From the NCBI GenBank assembly GCA_036345935.2, contig JADWOT020000006.1, positions 22,007,091 through 22,071,090 on the forward strand: a stretch of 64,000 bases of DNA, in the 5' to 3' direction. Of the stretch, positions 20,883 through 31,331 are shown piece after piece; position 1 is the stretch's first letter; each line of letters begins with the position of its first letter. The notes under the pieces are model-generated. The model searched no databases. It saw only the letters and a list, made by a program, of their open reading frames with translations, and was not told the DNA's origin. The translations under genes were made by a program, and so were the position numbers. The stretch comes from Taenia hydatigena. Taxonomy: Eukaryota; Platyhelminthes; Cestoda; Cyclophyllidea; Taeniidae.

Positions 20883-23756
20883 TGCTCAGTAACAGTCTTT
20901 GACTGATGGTCCCTCACGTTGCGACGGCTTGATAAATTTGAGGGCCAGGCATTGTTGCTTTTATCAAAGCACTTTTAATTTTTCACATTTGTGAAGGTTT
21001 ATGGTATTGTGTGTGCGTAATGCAGAACTACAAGGTACGAAGAACTTAGCCCTCTACCAAAAACACAAGGTGCTTCGATTCTTTGATGCCTTTCTTAATC
21101 CGTGTTTCAATGATACTTGCAATTCAACCTTCAATTTTACTTTCCACTAAATTCTATACACTTTCTCTATCATGCCGTAGACTTTTTATTGTCCACAAAA
21201 CAAGCAAATGAATCGTGCAGCTCTAACTTCTTCCATGTTCTCATGCAGTATATTTTATACATTTAACAAGGCAATATCATCATTGAGCAGCTTCCCCTTC
21301 CAGCATGAATTGTTGTGCATATATTCAAAAATTGTTCCTTTGCAGCAATGCGCATACCTAAAATAAAGTGCCGAACAAATGAGAAGGTACCCTCTGAAGG
21401 GATTGACAAGTATCTTCTAATGCAGCAAAACGTTTAGTGTGTGGCAACATTGGTTTGAATTATTTATATCCACGGTTCGCCAGTGTTGGCAGCAAGCTGA
21501 ATGCAATTTAACTTCCCGTTTTAGCTCTACCTTGTTCCTGCTCATATTTTAAAGCAAATAGTTGTAAACTTAAATTACTGTAAGCATTTTATAAACGCTC
21601 ACAACCTCAGTTTATCACGCCGTACAACAAATACATTCTAGCACCGTTGAAAGTTTCTTGTTAGTTACAAATTCTATTCGCTGGCGTATTAGTGCCAACC
21701 AGTCTCAATTTTCATTTGCTAAAAAAGTGCCTAAGGCCTGCATGAGCGCAACTGGCTATATGTTCACTAACTGCTTCCGTATTTGATTAGCTTTATCAAT
21801 CAATGCCACTTTAAGAAGCTGATCAACGGCAGTAGGCATAAAAAATCCTCCACTACTTTACATCTTAGTGCTTTGGGGCTGCGCTTCTGTCGCATTCTTA
21901 CCGGCTTGATAGCATGACTGAGCATGTATTCAAACTTATAAGCGGTAAACAATTTCGAGGAGGAATTCGGAGATGAGGTCCGCTTTAATGATTCTGATAA
22001 ATAATTTCACCAATTCATAACTGCATATGTTTGGCATATTACAAATATGCTTGCAAAAAGCATAGTAATTCCAGCTTCCATAGAATGGTTATTTGTGCTG
22101 CTTCTTCTTAAGTTTTATCTACTATTTTCTTCTGTCCTTACATACTTTAGCTTTACTGCACCATTTTGGGTCGGGGAACATTAACAGTGACATCACAGAC
22201 ACCGATTGCTCTTGATCTACCAACTGACCCGCTCATCTGGCCACTGATTTTACTCTTTACTATTCGTACGATTTCTTTGTCATAAATTCGATCAAACGTA
22301 ATGTTCCATTATATTTGGTGGGCCGTCGGCTTGCAAAATTTTGTGTTATAATGGAACAACACAACGCTTAGCCTAAAGTGGTCAATTTTCCTCAAAATTT
22401 TACCTGTTAATGGTCCTACTAGTTATTAAGCCTTCCGGCCCAGGTGAGAATAACCACCACACACACACTTCTACAGGTGTCACTTGCACCTCACATCTCT
22501 ACCTCGAGTGCTACTGTGACGGTACGTAAATCTTTGCCTGTATGTCTTAAATAATGACCAAGACTACTCTGAAGTACTGTTAAATCGGAGTGAGGGTGCA
22601 AACATCCTTAGAAGTAAGCTTTTAAGGATATCAGACAAATACAAACACAAATTTGGGCGTAATTGCATCAAAGAAAGCGAGTATACTCTTTCCTGGAAAC
22701 AGCAATAACTGTAAGTTAACCACGAAGTGAGTTAAGTTTGTTTATTTGGCTATGTCGTTTCAAGTAGTAACGCTTTGAATAAAAAATTGTTTTGCCAGTA
22801 GGTAGAGAAAACCTGTACTTAGAATCACTTGGAATTGGAGACTAATCAGTCAAATGAACACTGCATATAAACTAAGGCCTGTAAAAATTTTGCATCTAAA
22901 GCACTCTAGGGGCCTTGGAATTAAATTAATGCCCCAAACAGTCAAGAGATGTTGATTTTGATCTTAAAATATGGAAAACAATAGTAAAAATAGTCGTTTT
23001 CCCGGTGCATAAAATTGATTAAACACGTGAGTGAGCGTGGTAGCATAAGCTTTTGGAATAAATCTTTTATATACGCTGGTATTTCAGGATGGATCCGATT
23101 ATTTTTAACTTACACATGCAAACGTCCTGTCTCAACATTCTACACACTTCTATTTTCGTTTCCATTTACATATTTAAGAAAACCTTAGAAGCAGGAATGA
23201 ACTTACTCTGAGCAAAGAGGAGCTTCTTAAGGCTCTGCGTTTCTTTTTTAGTGCCCAACGAGGACTAGGACGGTTAATTGCAAAAGACATACCGCTTAAG
23301 TAAGGGTTTAAGAAATGTAGGTAGAGCGTTCATTTTTATGCTCGACTAATGCGATTTGAGGTCGAGGGATAAATAATAGGTTATGACTCCATTTAACGAT
23401 GCATGATAGAAAGCAACCCCTACAGCTTACATGAAACTGATCAAGCAACTTGCTATCCACTTGACTTAGTTTTGCATTGGTATAGATTTTTAAGAAACAC
23501 AAAAAATGTGGATTGGACGATGTCAGATTTCTCACTACGATTATGCATGGCATTGGATAATTGCTAAGTCTTTTGTCAATAACAATTTTAAGTGATGACG
23601 TTAAAAGTCAAAAGAAATGTACTGCCGTACCTTGGTCCTGTTAAACAAAATTAAGCTTCAACTTTTGCGAATCGACATTAATGGACACCTGAATAAGAGT
23701 TCATGGAATTTCATAATGCGTGAGGTTCCATCTAGCTTCCACGGGTTGTAAACTTC
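20883..23756. other. No gene seen
   Basis: AT-rich DNA with only short random frames on both strands. The first part is upstream of the repeat gene that starts at 20832. A short CACACA run occurs at about 22458. I see no RNA gene or transposon structure. Confidence 0.5.
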
Positions 23757-23947
23757 TTTATTTGGACTTATAGATCTAAGTATGCATGCATCATAAAGGA
23801 TCTCTACAAGCTGATAAAAAGTAAGGTTTGGCGTCTCTTTGCTCCTCTCTCAAAAGACCGGCATTGCCATTGGAATATTGCTGGAAAAGAAATCTAAAAA
23901 CAATCTCTCAGATTATAAAAAGTCCTTTACACGGGAAAGGCAGAACC

Positions 23948-24181
23948 TTAAGTAATGAGAGGTGTGGATCGAACCTTTTTGGCAGCAGGATCGGGTCTAT
24001 CATCTACTATGCCATAAAAGCTTATTGTCACAGCTCTGATTCTATCTCTGCCTACTGTGGTGCCGACTACGTGTTCCCACGCTTTGTTCAGCTGATTCAT
24101 TTTAGCTTCTTCCTCCACAAAAACTTCAGTGGTAATGATCAGGTCCATCTGAGCTCTTCCTTGGTATGACATTTTTTGCAT
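23948..24181 (-). CDS. Anonymous 77-residue ORF with ATG and poly(A) signal
   Basis: The frame starts at a true ATG (24181) and reads MQKMSYQGRAQMDLIITTE, then VFVEEEAKMNQLNKAW and GRDRIRAVTI, ending at TAA. Composition is like real protein, and an AATAAA on the same strand lies at 23762-23757, 186 bases past the stop. The W...GRD..RAV pattern faintly recalls the C-terminal end of BEL/Pao retrotransposon polyproteins. That is a guess from pattern only. No promoter or splice site settles whether this is a gene, an exon or a relic. Confidence 0.25.
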   Translation of the reverse strand: MQKMSYQGRAQMDLIITTEVFVEEEAKMNQLNKAWEHVVGTTVGRDRIRAVTISFYGIVDDRPDPAAKKVRSTPLIT

Positions 24182-24724
24182 TTTCCGTTATACAATGCCG
24201 TGTCCGAAGCAAAAGCCTATCCTGTGCTAGCGGATATGGTTTTATTATTTTTGAGTAAGGAATTACATATGGCAACATTTAGAGCCACACATCTTTTTAG
24301 TAGATTTAGTGTGGACACAAAATCGGAATCCGAAACGCTGCATTCATTGATTGCATATAATTTGCATAAAAATATTAAGCACTTTGCGAAGCGTTTATGA
24401 TGCTTTTGCCATTAAAAAACAGAGAAATTCGAGAATCGTCTTCCACTAGGAAAGCATATGTAAGGGTCAAACTTGAATGGTTTTTCAAAGAAATGTGTGC
24501 ATGATGGTTGAAGTCGACGTGACACGGGGATCATTTTGTTCAGCACATGTGGCATAAATGCTATGAGGATTGTCAATGCTGCTGATCACATCACTGTCGT
24601 AACTATGTCTGCTAGACTAAAAAAGCTAGTCATTGTGGTCCTTTCATTGTCTGTGAAACACTTAAATAGAGTATACTGAAATATTTTGTCATGGACAATC
24701 GAATAGACTTTGGAACTTGTTAGC

Positions 24725-24919
24725 ATGATTAGACAAATTGATGATGGGTGTATGCGTGCAGTGCTGCCTGGAGCAAAGCCATTGTTATCAGCAGCTTGTA
24801 CTTCGCCTCTGGGATCTACCATTTATCCTGACTTTAGGGCTTCAATGCGCCACTTACTGGCTGCTGATGGTAGGAAATGGATTCTAAAATTAAATGAACG
24901 GCAACATCAGAAAAAATAA
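24725..24919 (+). CDS. Anonymous 64-residue ORF ending in a poly(A) signal
   Basis: From the ATG at 24725 the frame reads MIRQIDDGCMRAVLPGA, then STIYPDFRASMRHLLAADG and KLNERQHQKK, stopping at a TAA overlapped by AATAAA (24915-24920). Composition is less AT-biased than its surroundings. Another plus frame precedes it at 24176-24400. Together they could be pieces of one decayed gene or element. No motif is recognised and there is no TATA box at the usual distance. Confidence 0.25.
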   Translation: MIRQIDDGCMRAVLPGAKPLLSAACTSPLGSTIYPDFRASMRHLLAADGRKWILKLNERQHQKK

Positions 24920-24920
24920 A

Positions 24921-25672
24921 TTTGCGAATTAGCAAATGCAGAGATTCGTGCGCTTTGAATTTTTTTCCCCCATTGTTAAGTTCTGCATTCAGTGGTCATT
25001 TGTTACTGGAAAGCAACAAGTAGAAAACAAAAATAATTTCCGTTGAATCGCTTTACTCGCTACTTATAGAAGACTCTTTAAGGAATAAGTAGGTTGATCA
25101 AGGATAGCACTGTCATCTAGGCATCGTCAAGACTGTTTCACAGGCATGCCACCGCATTTAGTTAAGACCAAAAAGGAACGTTGCGTTTTAGCTGGTAAAC
25201 CTACGTATTCTTCGAAGAGACAAATATTAAGAGACAAAGCAAATTTAATTAGACTCGTCTTTGTAGGTTAAGCAAAACGCAACAAGTTGCTTTTTCTGCT
25301 AAAAATTGAGGCTTGAGAACTTTGTCGCAGTGTAGGGTCTCCCCACACCTAGCAAAAAAACAAATATATTTTTAGAGGTGCTGTTTAGGAAGGCAACTGT
25401 ATGGGTATTTGGGCGGTGTCACGCACTTATATATAGCGCTTGAAATTTATGTGTGAGAATATTAGAGCGTTATCCAGTCAATTATGGTAAAAATAGGCAA
25501 AATCATAAAGGCAAAATTAAGGGTATCCTCATCATTCGGAATAAACTGCGCTCCTATTAGAGTTGGTGATGACCATTTGCAAATTCGATGAGATGGTGAA
25601 ATGTGGAATGCGGCGCCGCTGTGGAAGCCGCAGTTGTACAGGATGTATGATAACTGTGGTCCCGAATTGTTT
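24921..25672. other. No gene seen
   Basis: AT-rich sequence without convincing frames. A TATATATAG stretch at about 25430 is followed by only a 13-codon frame. The end of the stretch carries the TATA element listed with the 25712 ORF. Confidence 0.45.
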
Positions 25673-25906
25673 TATAAAAACACTCTCCATTTATTCTGAT
25701 AACAGAATTAAATGCTGAGAATTACTAGTTTTCCATTCATTAAAGACTCATTCATCTTTGTCTTTTGTATAGTTTGTTTGCCCTTCGAAAGCTTGTTCTT
25801 AGATCTAACTGGTGTGAATACCCTCCAGCAATCTGCAAAGCCCGAATTCTTTATTTTCATTCGCTTTCTCCAACTGGTTACTAATGATACCTCTTTTCAG
25901 TGTTAA
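25673..25906 (+). other. TATA box and short hydrophobic ORF, weak candidate secreted gene
   Basis: TATAAAAA at 25673-25680 is followed 39 bases later by an ATG at 25712 opening 64 codons. The N-terminus is hydrophobic after one Arg and one Lys (MLRITSFPFIKDSFIFVFCI), and could pass for a signal or membrane segment; the frame ends at TAA 25904-25906. The arrangement resembles the stronger secreted genes, but Phe-rich strings are expected by chance in AT-rich DNA and no poly(A) signal follows closely. Confidence 0.15.
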
Positions 25907-28345
25907 ATCACATTGACCTCTCAGCTGTCAGCATATTTATCGCGTAATTGCAAAGTAGATAGTTGACAAAATAGCAAAAAAGCGCTATTGGGTGATTTTC
26001 GTTGGTCTGGATAAAAAATGACCCCAACTTATATGCTTGCAATAGCATCACATTGTGAACCAATTTTGCTTTTTTGTACTAATACTACTTACCTAGCGGT
26101 AATTTTTTAGCACTTCCACCTGGTCATTCTAGCAAGTACCACTTGCGTAACTACCGTGCCACAAATTCAACTCCACAACAGCCCAAAATATTTGCATCAT
26201 CCTACCCACTGCATTTTAGGTAAATGACGGTTTACTAGACTATTTGTTCATAGTTAGTCTAATGCGAATCATGGAATTTTTATCGCTTATGCAATTAAAT
26301 AGTGGCTGAATAAATTTTGGCTCAATGTGGGCTGTTCTTGGTGTGCGAATGTGTACAATGCAGCTTTGGACAAATTGGATTTTATCTGTTTTCACATTTA
26401 TTTACATTAAACTGACTATGCATTACAATTGCAAGAAGTATGCTCAAATCAAAGCACGCTACCAAAGCCTTCCTGCAAGGCTACAAATAAAAGTGGCATT
26501 GTGGGTTACAATGATCGCATAAATTTAAGGTGCATCGCCCGCCCATGCTTACGTGGGAGAGGCCTATCAAAATTATCTAATCTACTTTCAAAGGAACACA
26601 AACGAAGCTACTGCTTAGTCTGACCAAAGTTTTCTTTAATTCACCCAGTTTTTCAAAAGATAAGGAAGACAGTACTCTTGTTTCTCTACAACATGGGTAC
26701 TGTAAGCCTAACAAAAACCATTTACAAATGACTTGAAGCTTTGCATTATTTTTAAAGACGGTTTGCGATGAAAGTAAAGAAGGCTTCTGCACTGGTTTTG
26801 GCAGTAGTATATGCCTAACACATCAAATACTGCCCTTCATCATCTGCACGGCAACTGATCTAGTGGGTCGCAATCGTCTAGTGTATTGCGGATGCGATCT
26901 TCTCTTGTGTAGCTCGGGTAACACAAAATGGGCACATCAAACTAGTGTGCGCCAACACAACAACATTTTACGTTATCATGTGCAATTCTTTTTTTCTAAT
27001 GAAATCGTAGTTCTTGTGGCTTTTGGCATACAGTAGAAATTTACTGCTTTGCACCAATGCAATAATCCATACTATGATATTAAATAAAGTTTTAGGTGTC
27101 CTGCAGACTTAGGCACACCAATCGGCTGAATTGTAGCGGCCAAAATTTGGCACTTTAGGGCTAAGGGAGCCGAACACATCGACCGAAATTCGCACATCCA
27201 TTTTGAATTATGCTCTTGCTATAGTATCACATCAACCAGTTAGAACTCAAATTTCCTAACTACTCTATCAACACTGACATACAGCGCATTTTTTGAAGTG
27301 GGGTTCTAAGTAGATAGTTGGAATCTAAGCGGTTCTGGTGCGTTTAAATCGTGCCTATTTTAAGGGTATTTTAAGGTATTTGATGGAGTTAGACATGAAT
27401 GCAAAGAATATAGGCGCTAAAGGTGCGAATGCATGGAGACAAAGCGGCGCTGATAGTAAAGATTGTAAAAGTGATCGTAAGTTGTGGATTCGTTTTGCAC
27501 TTATTATTAAAACAAATGGCGGGAATGGGAGATCACTTCGTTGTTGATACGGTGGAATTCGGTGGGATGATTGCGCATTTAATGTGTAGATTGCTTATTG
27601 GATGTGGATGACCACAAAGAAACAATACTTGAAAAAGCTTTTTGATCGCTACTGCTTCGTTGCATTTGACATATATGTGGCACTTTCACTCGTTGTCGAC
27701 CATCACTAACCAATTAGGGGCATCTCACGAAATTATGCAGAAAAATTATTGTCGTGACTCCTTCAGGATTGGTGTGCTCCTTTCAAATGCAAATCAAAAA
27801 GGAAAAGAGATTGCTTGTCGCGAGAATGTTGATGCATGACTTGAAGTAAATGCCTCTCACTTAAAAATTTACTTCAGGAATCAGTGAGCATAAGGTAGAA
27901 GCCACAACCCCATTATTACCACTAATCTATCCTTAATGCTATTGAACATGTTATCTAAAGGCAAAATTTTAATTTTACGGACTGTGCATTGCTTTGGCTT
28001 AGTTTATGCAAATGTGCTTATCATCGTTTTGATGTAACCCCATGAAATGACCTTTTGGACTAGAAATAATCACTGCTTGTTTGGTTATTTAACAGTTACC
28101 ACGGAACATATTTTTTGAGGATACCGTGCATTGTAACTCAATGACAAATCAACTCATAATGGAATAAAAAAGGATCACAAAGAAACCTCCATTTAAATGA
28201 GACAGTCTTGTAAATTTGATGTTGTTAGACGAGAGAATGTGTACCTTTGCAATGCGTGTTCAAAAGAGCCGCGTTTTTCACCAATCATGTGTAGATTGAC
28301 TACAATGGCCCAAAAACGGAACAGATATGCTTAAAATTTAACCTC
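25907..28345. other. No confident gene
   Basis: AT-rich DNA with several short frames (for example near 26325, 27338 and 27642), none with splice sites, motif or promoter. No repeat array or RNA gene seen. Confidence 0.45.
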
Positions 28346-28690
28346 TCAAATCCTATTTGAATAGCAACTGTACAACACGTTGTTATGCCGAGATGCATTT
28401 CTTATTCCGCCTTTCTTTTCTTTTGAAGGTAGATTTAGGCACTGTACTGCCTTTCTATGTGATTCGATGTGAACGTGATTTCCATGCCACGCACACATGC
28501 ATCGTTGAGGAGCACCAAATTCAAATGTGATTAATACATCTGATTTAGTGCTAAAAAGATTTCGCAAAGTATTTTTTAATGCTTTTGGTGAAGAATCAAA
28601 GGAACACTGGGACCTTAGTGGGCGCTTACTTACTTTAGACACAATATGCGTAAGTGAAACCAATGTGCGCCCAAAAATGCATTGATGCAA
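28346..28690 (-). CDS. Anonymous 114-residue ORF
   Basis: A minus-strand frame reads MHQCIFGRTLVSLTHIVSKV, then KALKNTLRNLFSTKSDV and CMCAWHGNHVHIESHRK, ending at a stop at 28346. It is long for DNA this AT-rich and its residue mix looks protein-like. It lies next to, and diverges from, the plus-strand ORF starting near 28893. No signal peptide or domain is recognised, and chance cannot be excluded. Confidence 0.25.
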   Translation of the reverse strand: MHQCIFGRTLVSLTHIVSKVSKRPLRSQCSFDSSPKALKNTLRNLFSTKSDVLITFEFGAPQRCMCAWHGNHVHIESHRKAVQCLNLPSKEKKGGIRNASRHNNVLYSCYSNRI

Positions 28691-28946
28691 GTTTTAAACC
28701 TTTGCTTAGAAATTTTTTAATGTTATATATATTCCTCATTACATGTAGGAGTACTAGCTCCACTGCATCTTTCCCTTTCGGTATTTGAGAGCAATATTGT
28801 GCTCTATAAAGGAAAGCATAGGAACACAATGGACAGTGGATTCATATTGTTGAAGTTAGTTTAATTCGACGTTTTAAGTAATGTGAGATCTTGTGAAAAG
28901 ATGTATTGTGCTTGGGTTTTTGTTTAAAGGGAAATTTGAGCATAAC

Positions 28947-29267
28947 ATGAGCATGTATGGAGACCATAGTGCTTCGTTGTTTAATAATTTGCGATTAATA
29001 TTATGCCCAAAGGCTCCAATAGCACCTTTTTTGCTAGCGCCAGAAGTTATGGCAAAGAGAACAAAGGCAAACGTTAGATCAACACATAAATCCAATTGGT
29101 CTGGTTGCTTCTTACAGTTTAGCACACAAAAGAGGAAGAGAAAAAGGACACTTAGTTGTCAATCCATCGCAGAAAGTGACTCAGGCAGGGTTGTTCTTAA
29201 AAAAAGCGCAGAGGAAAGGCCGAATTTGTTAGGGCAAGATGAAATTAGTCAGCTTATGAAACGATGA
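28947..29267 (+). CDS. Anonymous basic ORF with downstream poly(A) signal
   Basis: The first ATG in frame is at 28947, though the frame is open upstream from 28893 without an ATG. The second half is basic and hydrophilic: EVMAKRTKANVRSTHK, STQKRKRKRTLSCQ, and an end at DEISQLMKR TGA. KRKRKR resembles a nuclear localisation signal. AATAAA at 29370-29375, about 100 bases after the stop, suits a terminal exon or small gene. A TATAAAGG at about 28804 lies too far upstream for the short leaders seen elsewhere. No family is recognised. Confidence 0.35.
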   Translation: MSMYGDHSASLFNNLRLILCPKAPIAPFLLAPEVMAKRTKANVRSTHKSNWSGCFLQFSTQKRKRKRTLSCQSIAESDSGRVVLKKSAEERPNLLGQDEISQLMKR

Positions 29268-29375
29268 TTGGCTACAGAACAATTGAAGGGTAACACCACC
29301 AATCAAACATTACAGTGCAGGAAATTCCGTAATTTTTTCCAAATACTCATAAACTGTTAGTTCAGATGCAATAAA

Positions 29376-30849
29376 ATGCCATTCTCTCTGCGCTGTTTAC
29401 TCAAATTTTTACATTAAGGTGGTTGTAGCGGAATGCTGCTTTACCAAACAATGAAAAATATACACTGCCTTTTATGCACCTTTCTGTATTCAAGGGGAAC
29501 GACTTCGTGTTATTAATGTTAGGAAAGAAGTGATTCATCAACGTGCAATTCAAGTCTGATTGGTAGAGGTGATTGTCGCCTATGCTTTATTGCTAAATGC
29601 TGCAACAGCTCTCATACCTTCTAGGATGGCAGAGTAGAAGGCAACATTACCAAAAGCATCAAAGGAATGCTCATAAATTCATCATCAGTTCTTGGCATGG
29701 ATGGCACTAAGCGGGAGCCGCACCCACTCTTTAACTTGTACGCCTACGCATCCACTTGAACTCGCCTACTAATCTCACGCACTCTGCTACCATCAAAACT
29801 TATGATTATTAGTTACAAAATACCACAATATCTGCGATTTTCCACCTTTTATCCAGTAACCAAATATAGTACATTTATGAGTAAAGAAAGGCCGCAAGTA
29901 GTCATGCATTAGTTTTTGACCCCTTTACACATTTATCAACAGCACATTACTTCCTGGCAGCTCATTTGACATGGGCAAATCGTCCAGGTTATTATGATGA
30001 GAGTGCTCATTGAAAGACTTGAGCCTCATTTTGAAAATAAGTAGCAGAAGAACATCTTAATATGTGTGCATTCCCTTATCACTTTAATTAGTGGGCACAT
30101 ATATAGAAACAGCATCATATCAGTCCTAAACTTCAGACCTTCTCTGTGCGATTGCGGTGGATGTCCTCTACCCAGTCATTTTCACTTCCACAGAGAAGGA
30201 ATTGTATGAAATACCCTTGTTCAGACTTTCCTGATCTTTTAATATTCAAGTAACCTTTTTCGATGCACCTAATAACTCATTTTCAATATAATCTAAAACC
30301 GAGCAATAGAGCAAAGGTAATCGTGACTTATGGAAGGTGTTCTTGGTGCTTCAGTAACTTACAGACCACAACTTGCTTGCATCCTATTTAAATTACAATC
30401 AATCCTCAATGAAACATTGTTTTATCTCGTAGTTGTCGCACAATAAGATTTAAGAGGTCAGTAAACGCAGATGAAAAGTTGCACATCATTTTATTCTATA
30501 GGCTCATGCACAAGTGGTCATTCATGCCCGTTTGTATCAATTGATGTTTAGTACGACTCACTATGACTTCGATTTCATCACTTAAAATCTAATAGTTGCA
30601 GATTAGACGATGTTCGAGTGCCACATAAAAAAGCCAGGCTTCTACTGCCTGCACAAGCATAAATCACTCGTTTATGGTTTTCTTAACTATGCAGCGCCAA
30701 ATTAATTTGCAAGAATAGTAAGTTGGTCAGAAGGATCACATGCAGAAGTAAAACCATATCCATTGCACAATGTGAGCTTAAGCATCTTGTAAAATCTACG
30801 CTTAACTCCATCATATTTGAAGGAAACTTTAACAAACAAGACTATGTTC
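29376..30849. other. No gene seen
   Basis: AT-rich sequence with no frame above background, no repeat and no RNA signature. The right end holds the promoter of the 30899 gene. Confidence 0.5.
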
Positions 30850-30856
30850 TATAAAA
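30850..30856 (+). promoter_or_regulatory. TATA box (TATAAAA) of the 30899 gene
   Basis: A perfect TATA element 49 bases before the ATG at 30899 matches the spacing at the two secreted repeat-protein genes in this window (46 bases at 6270/6316, 45-50 at 20876/20832). Confidence 0.5.
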
Positions 30857-30898
30857 CATGTCATTTTCACCTACCGGCTTCAACTTAGCAGTTAAATT

Positions 30899-31189
30899 AT
30901 GTCGCGATTCCTTGTGCTAAGTTTTATGTTTGTATATTGTTACACCGAGGTGGTTAGAATGGATTCTAGACATGACTGGCACCGGGTGTTAATTTGTCGC
31001 CCAAGGTGCAATGAACCATCCTCCATCGCGTCTACTCTTCAGTGTGCACAACCACACGTTCAATTGAATTCGCATACCTGTCACATGCATTTCGACATCA
31101 CCAAAATTCATGCTCACATGTCAACAATATTACAGCACACCTATTCACCTGGAATTTTAAGCGGTCATTTTGTAAACGTTTACCCATGA
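30899..31189 (+). CDS. Candidate small secreted Cys/His-containing protein
   Basis: A 96-residue frame from the ATG at 30899 starts with a good signal peptide (MSRFLVLSFMFVYCYTEV). The mature part has four cysteines in ICRPRC, LQCAQP and HTCHMH and several histidines, suggesting disulfides or metal binding, though neither is shown. It ends NVYP at TGA 31187-31189, with AATAAA at 31326-31331. TATA box, short leader, signal peptide, stop and poly(A) signal all fall at sensible distances, which is why I prefer a real gene to a chance frame. No homologue is recognised. An intron inside the frame cannot be excluded. Confidence 0.5.
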   Translation: MSRFLVLSFMFVYCYTEVVRMDSRHDWHRVLICRPRCNEPSSIASTLQCAQPHVQLNSHTCHMHFDITKIHAHMSTILQHTYSPGILSGHFVNVYP

Positions 31190-31325
31190 AGTGAGAACCC
31201 TGGGAATACCGACACGAACTAATGTGTGTTCATGGCATTAATTTAGCCCCTGGTAATTTCTTTTTTTAGTAAAGGGGATCCTCCAACTTTATTGTGATGG
31301 GTGGCATTTTTAAAATACTTATTTT

Positions 31326-31331
31326 AATAAA
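31326..31331 (+). terminator. Poly(A) signal of the 30899 gene
   Basis: AATAAA 137 bases after the TGA at 31187-31189, compatible with a short 3' UTR. Confidence 0.4.

Noticed and set aside
24176..24400. hAT transposase dimerisation domain
   Set aside because: Only a loose YP..A....FL pattern; the conserved CE/ER..FS core is missing.
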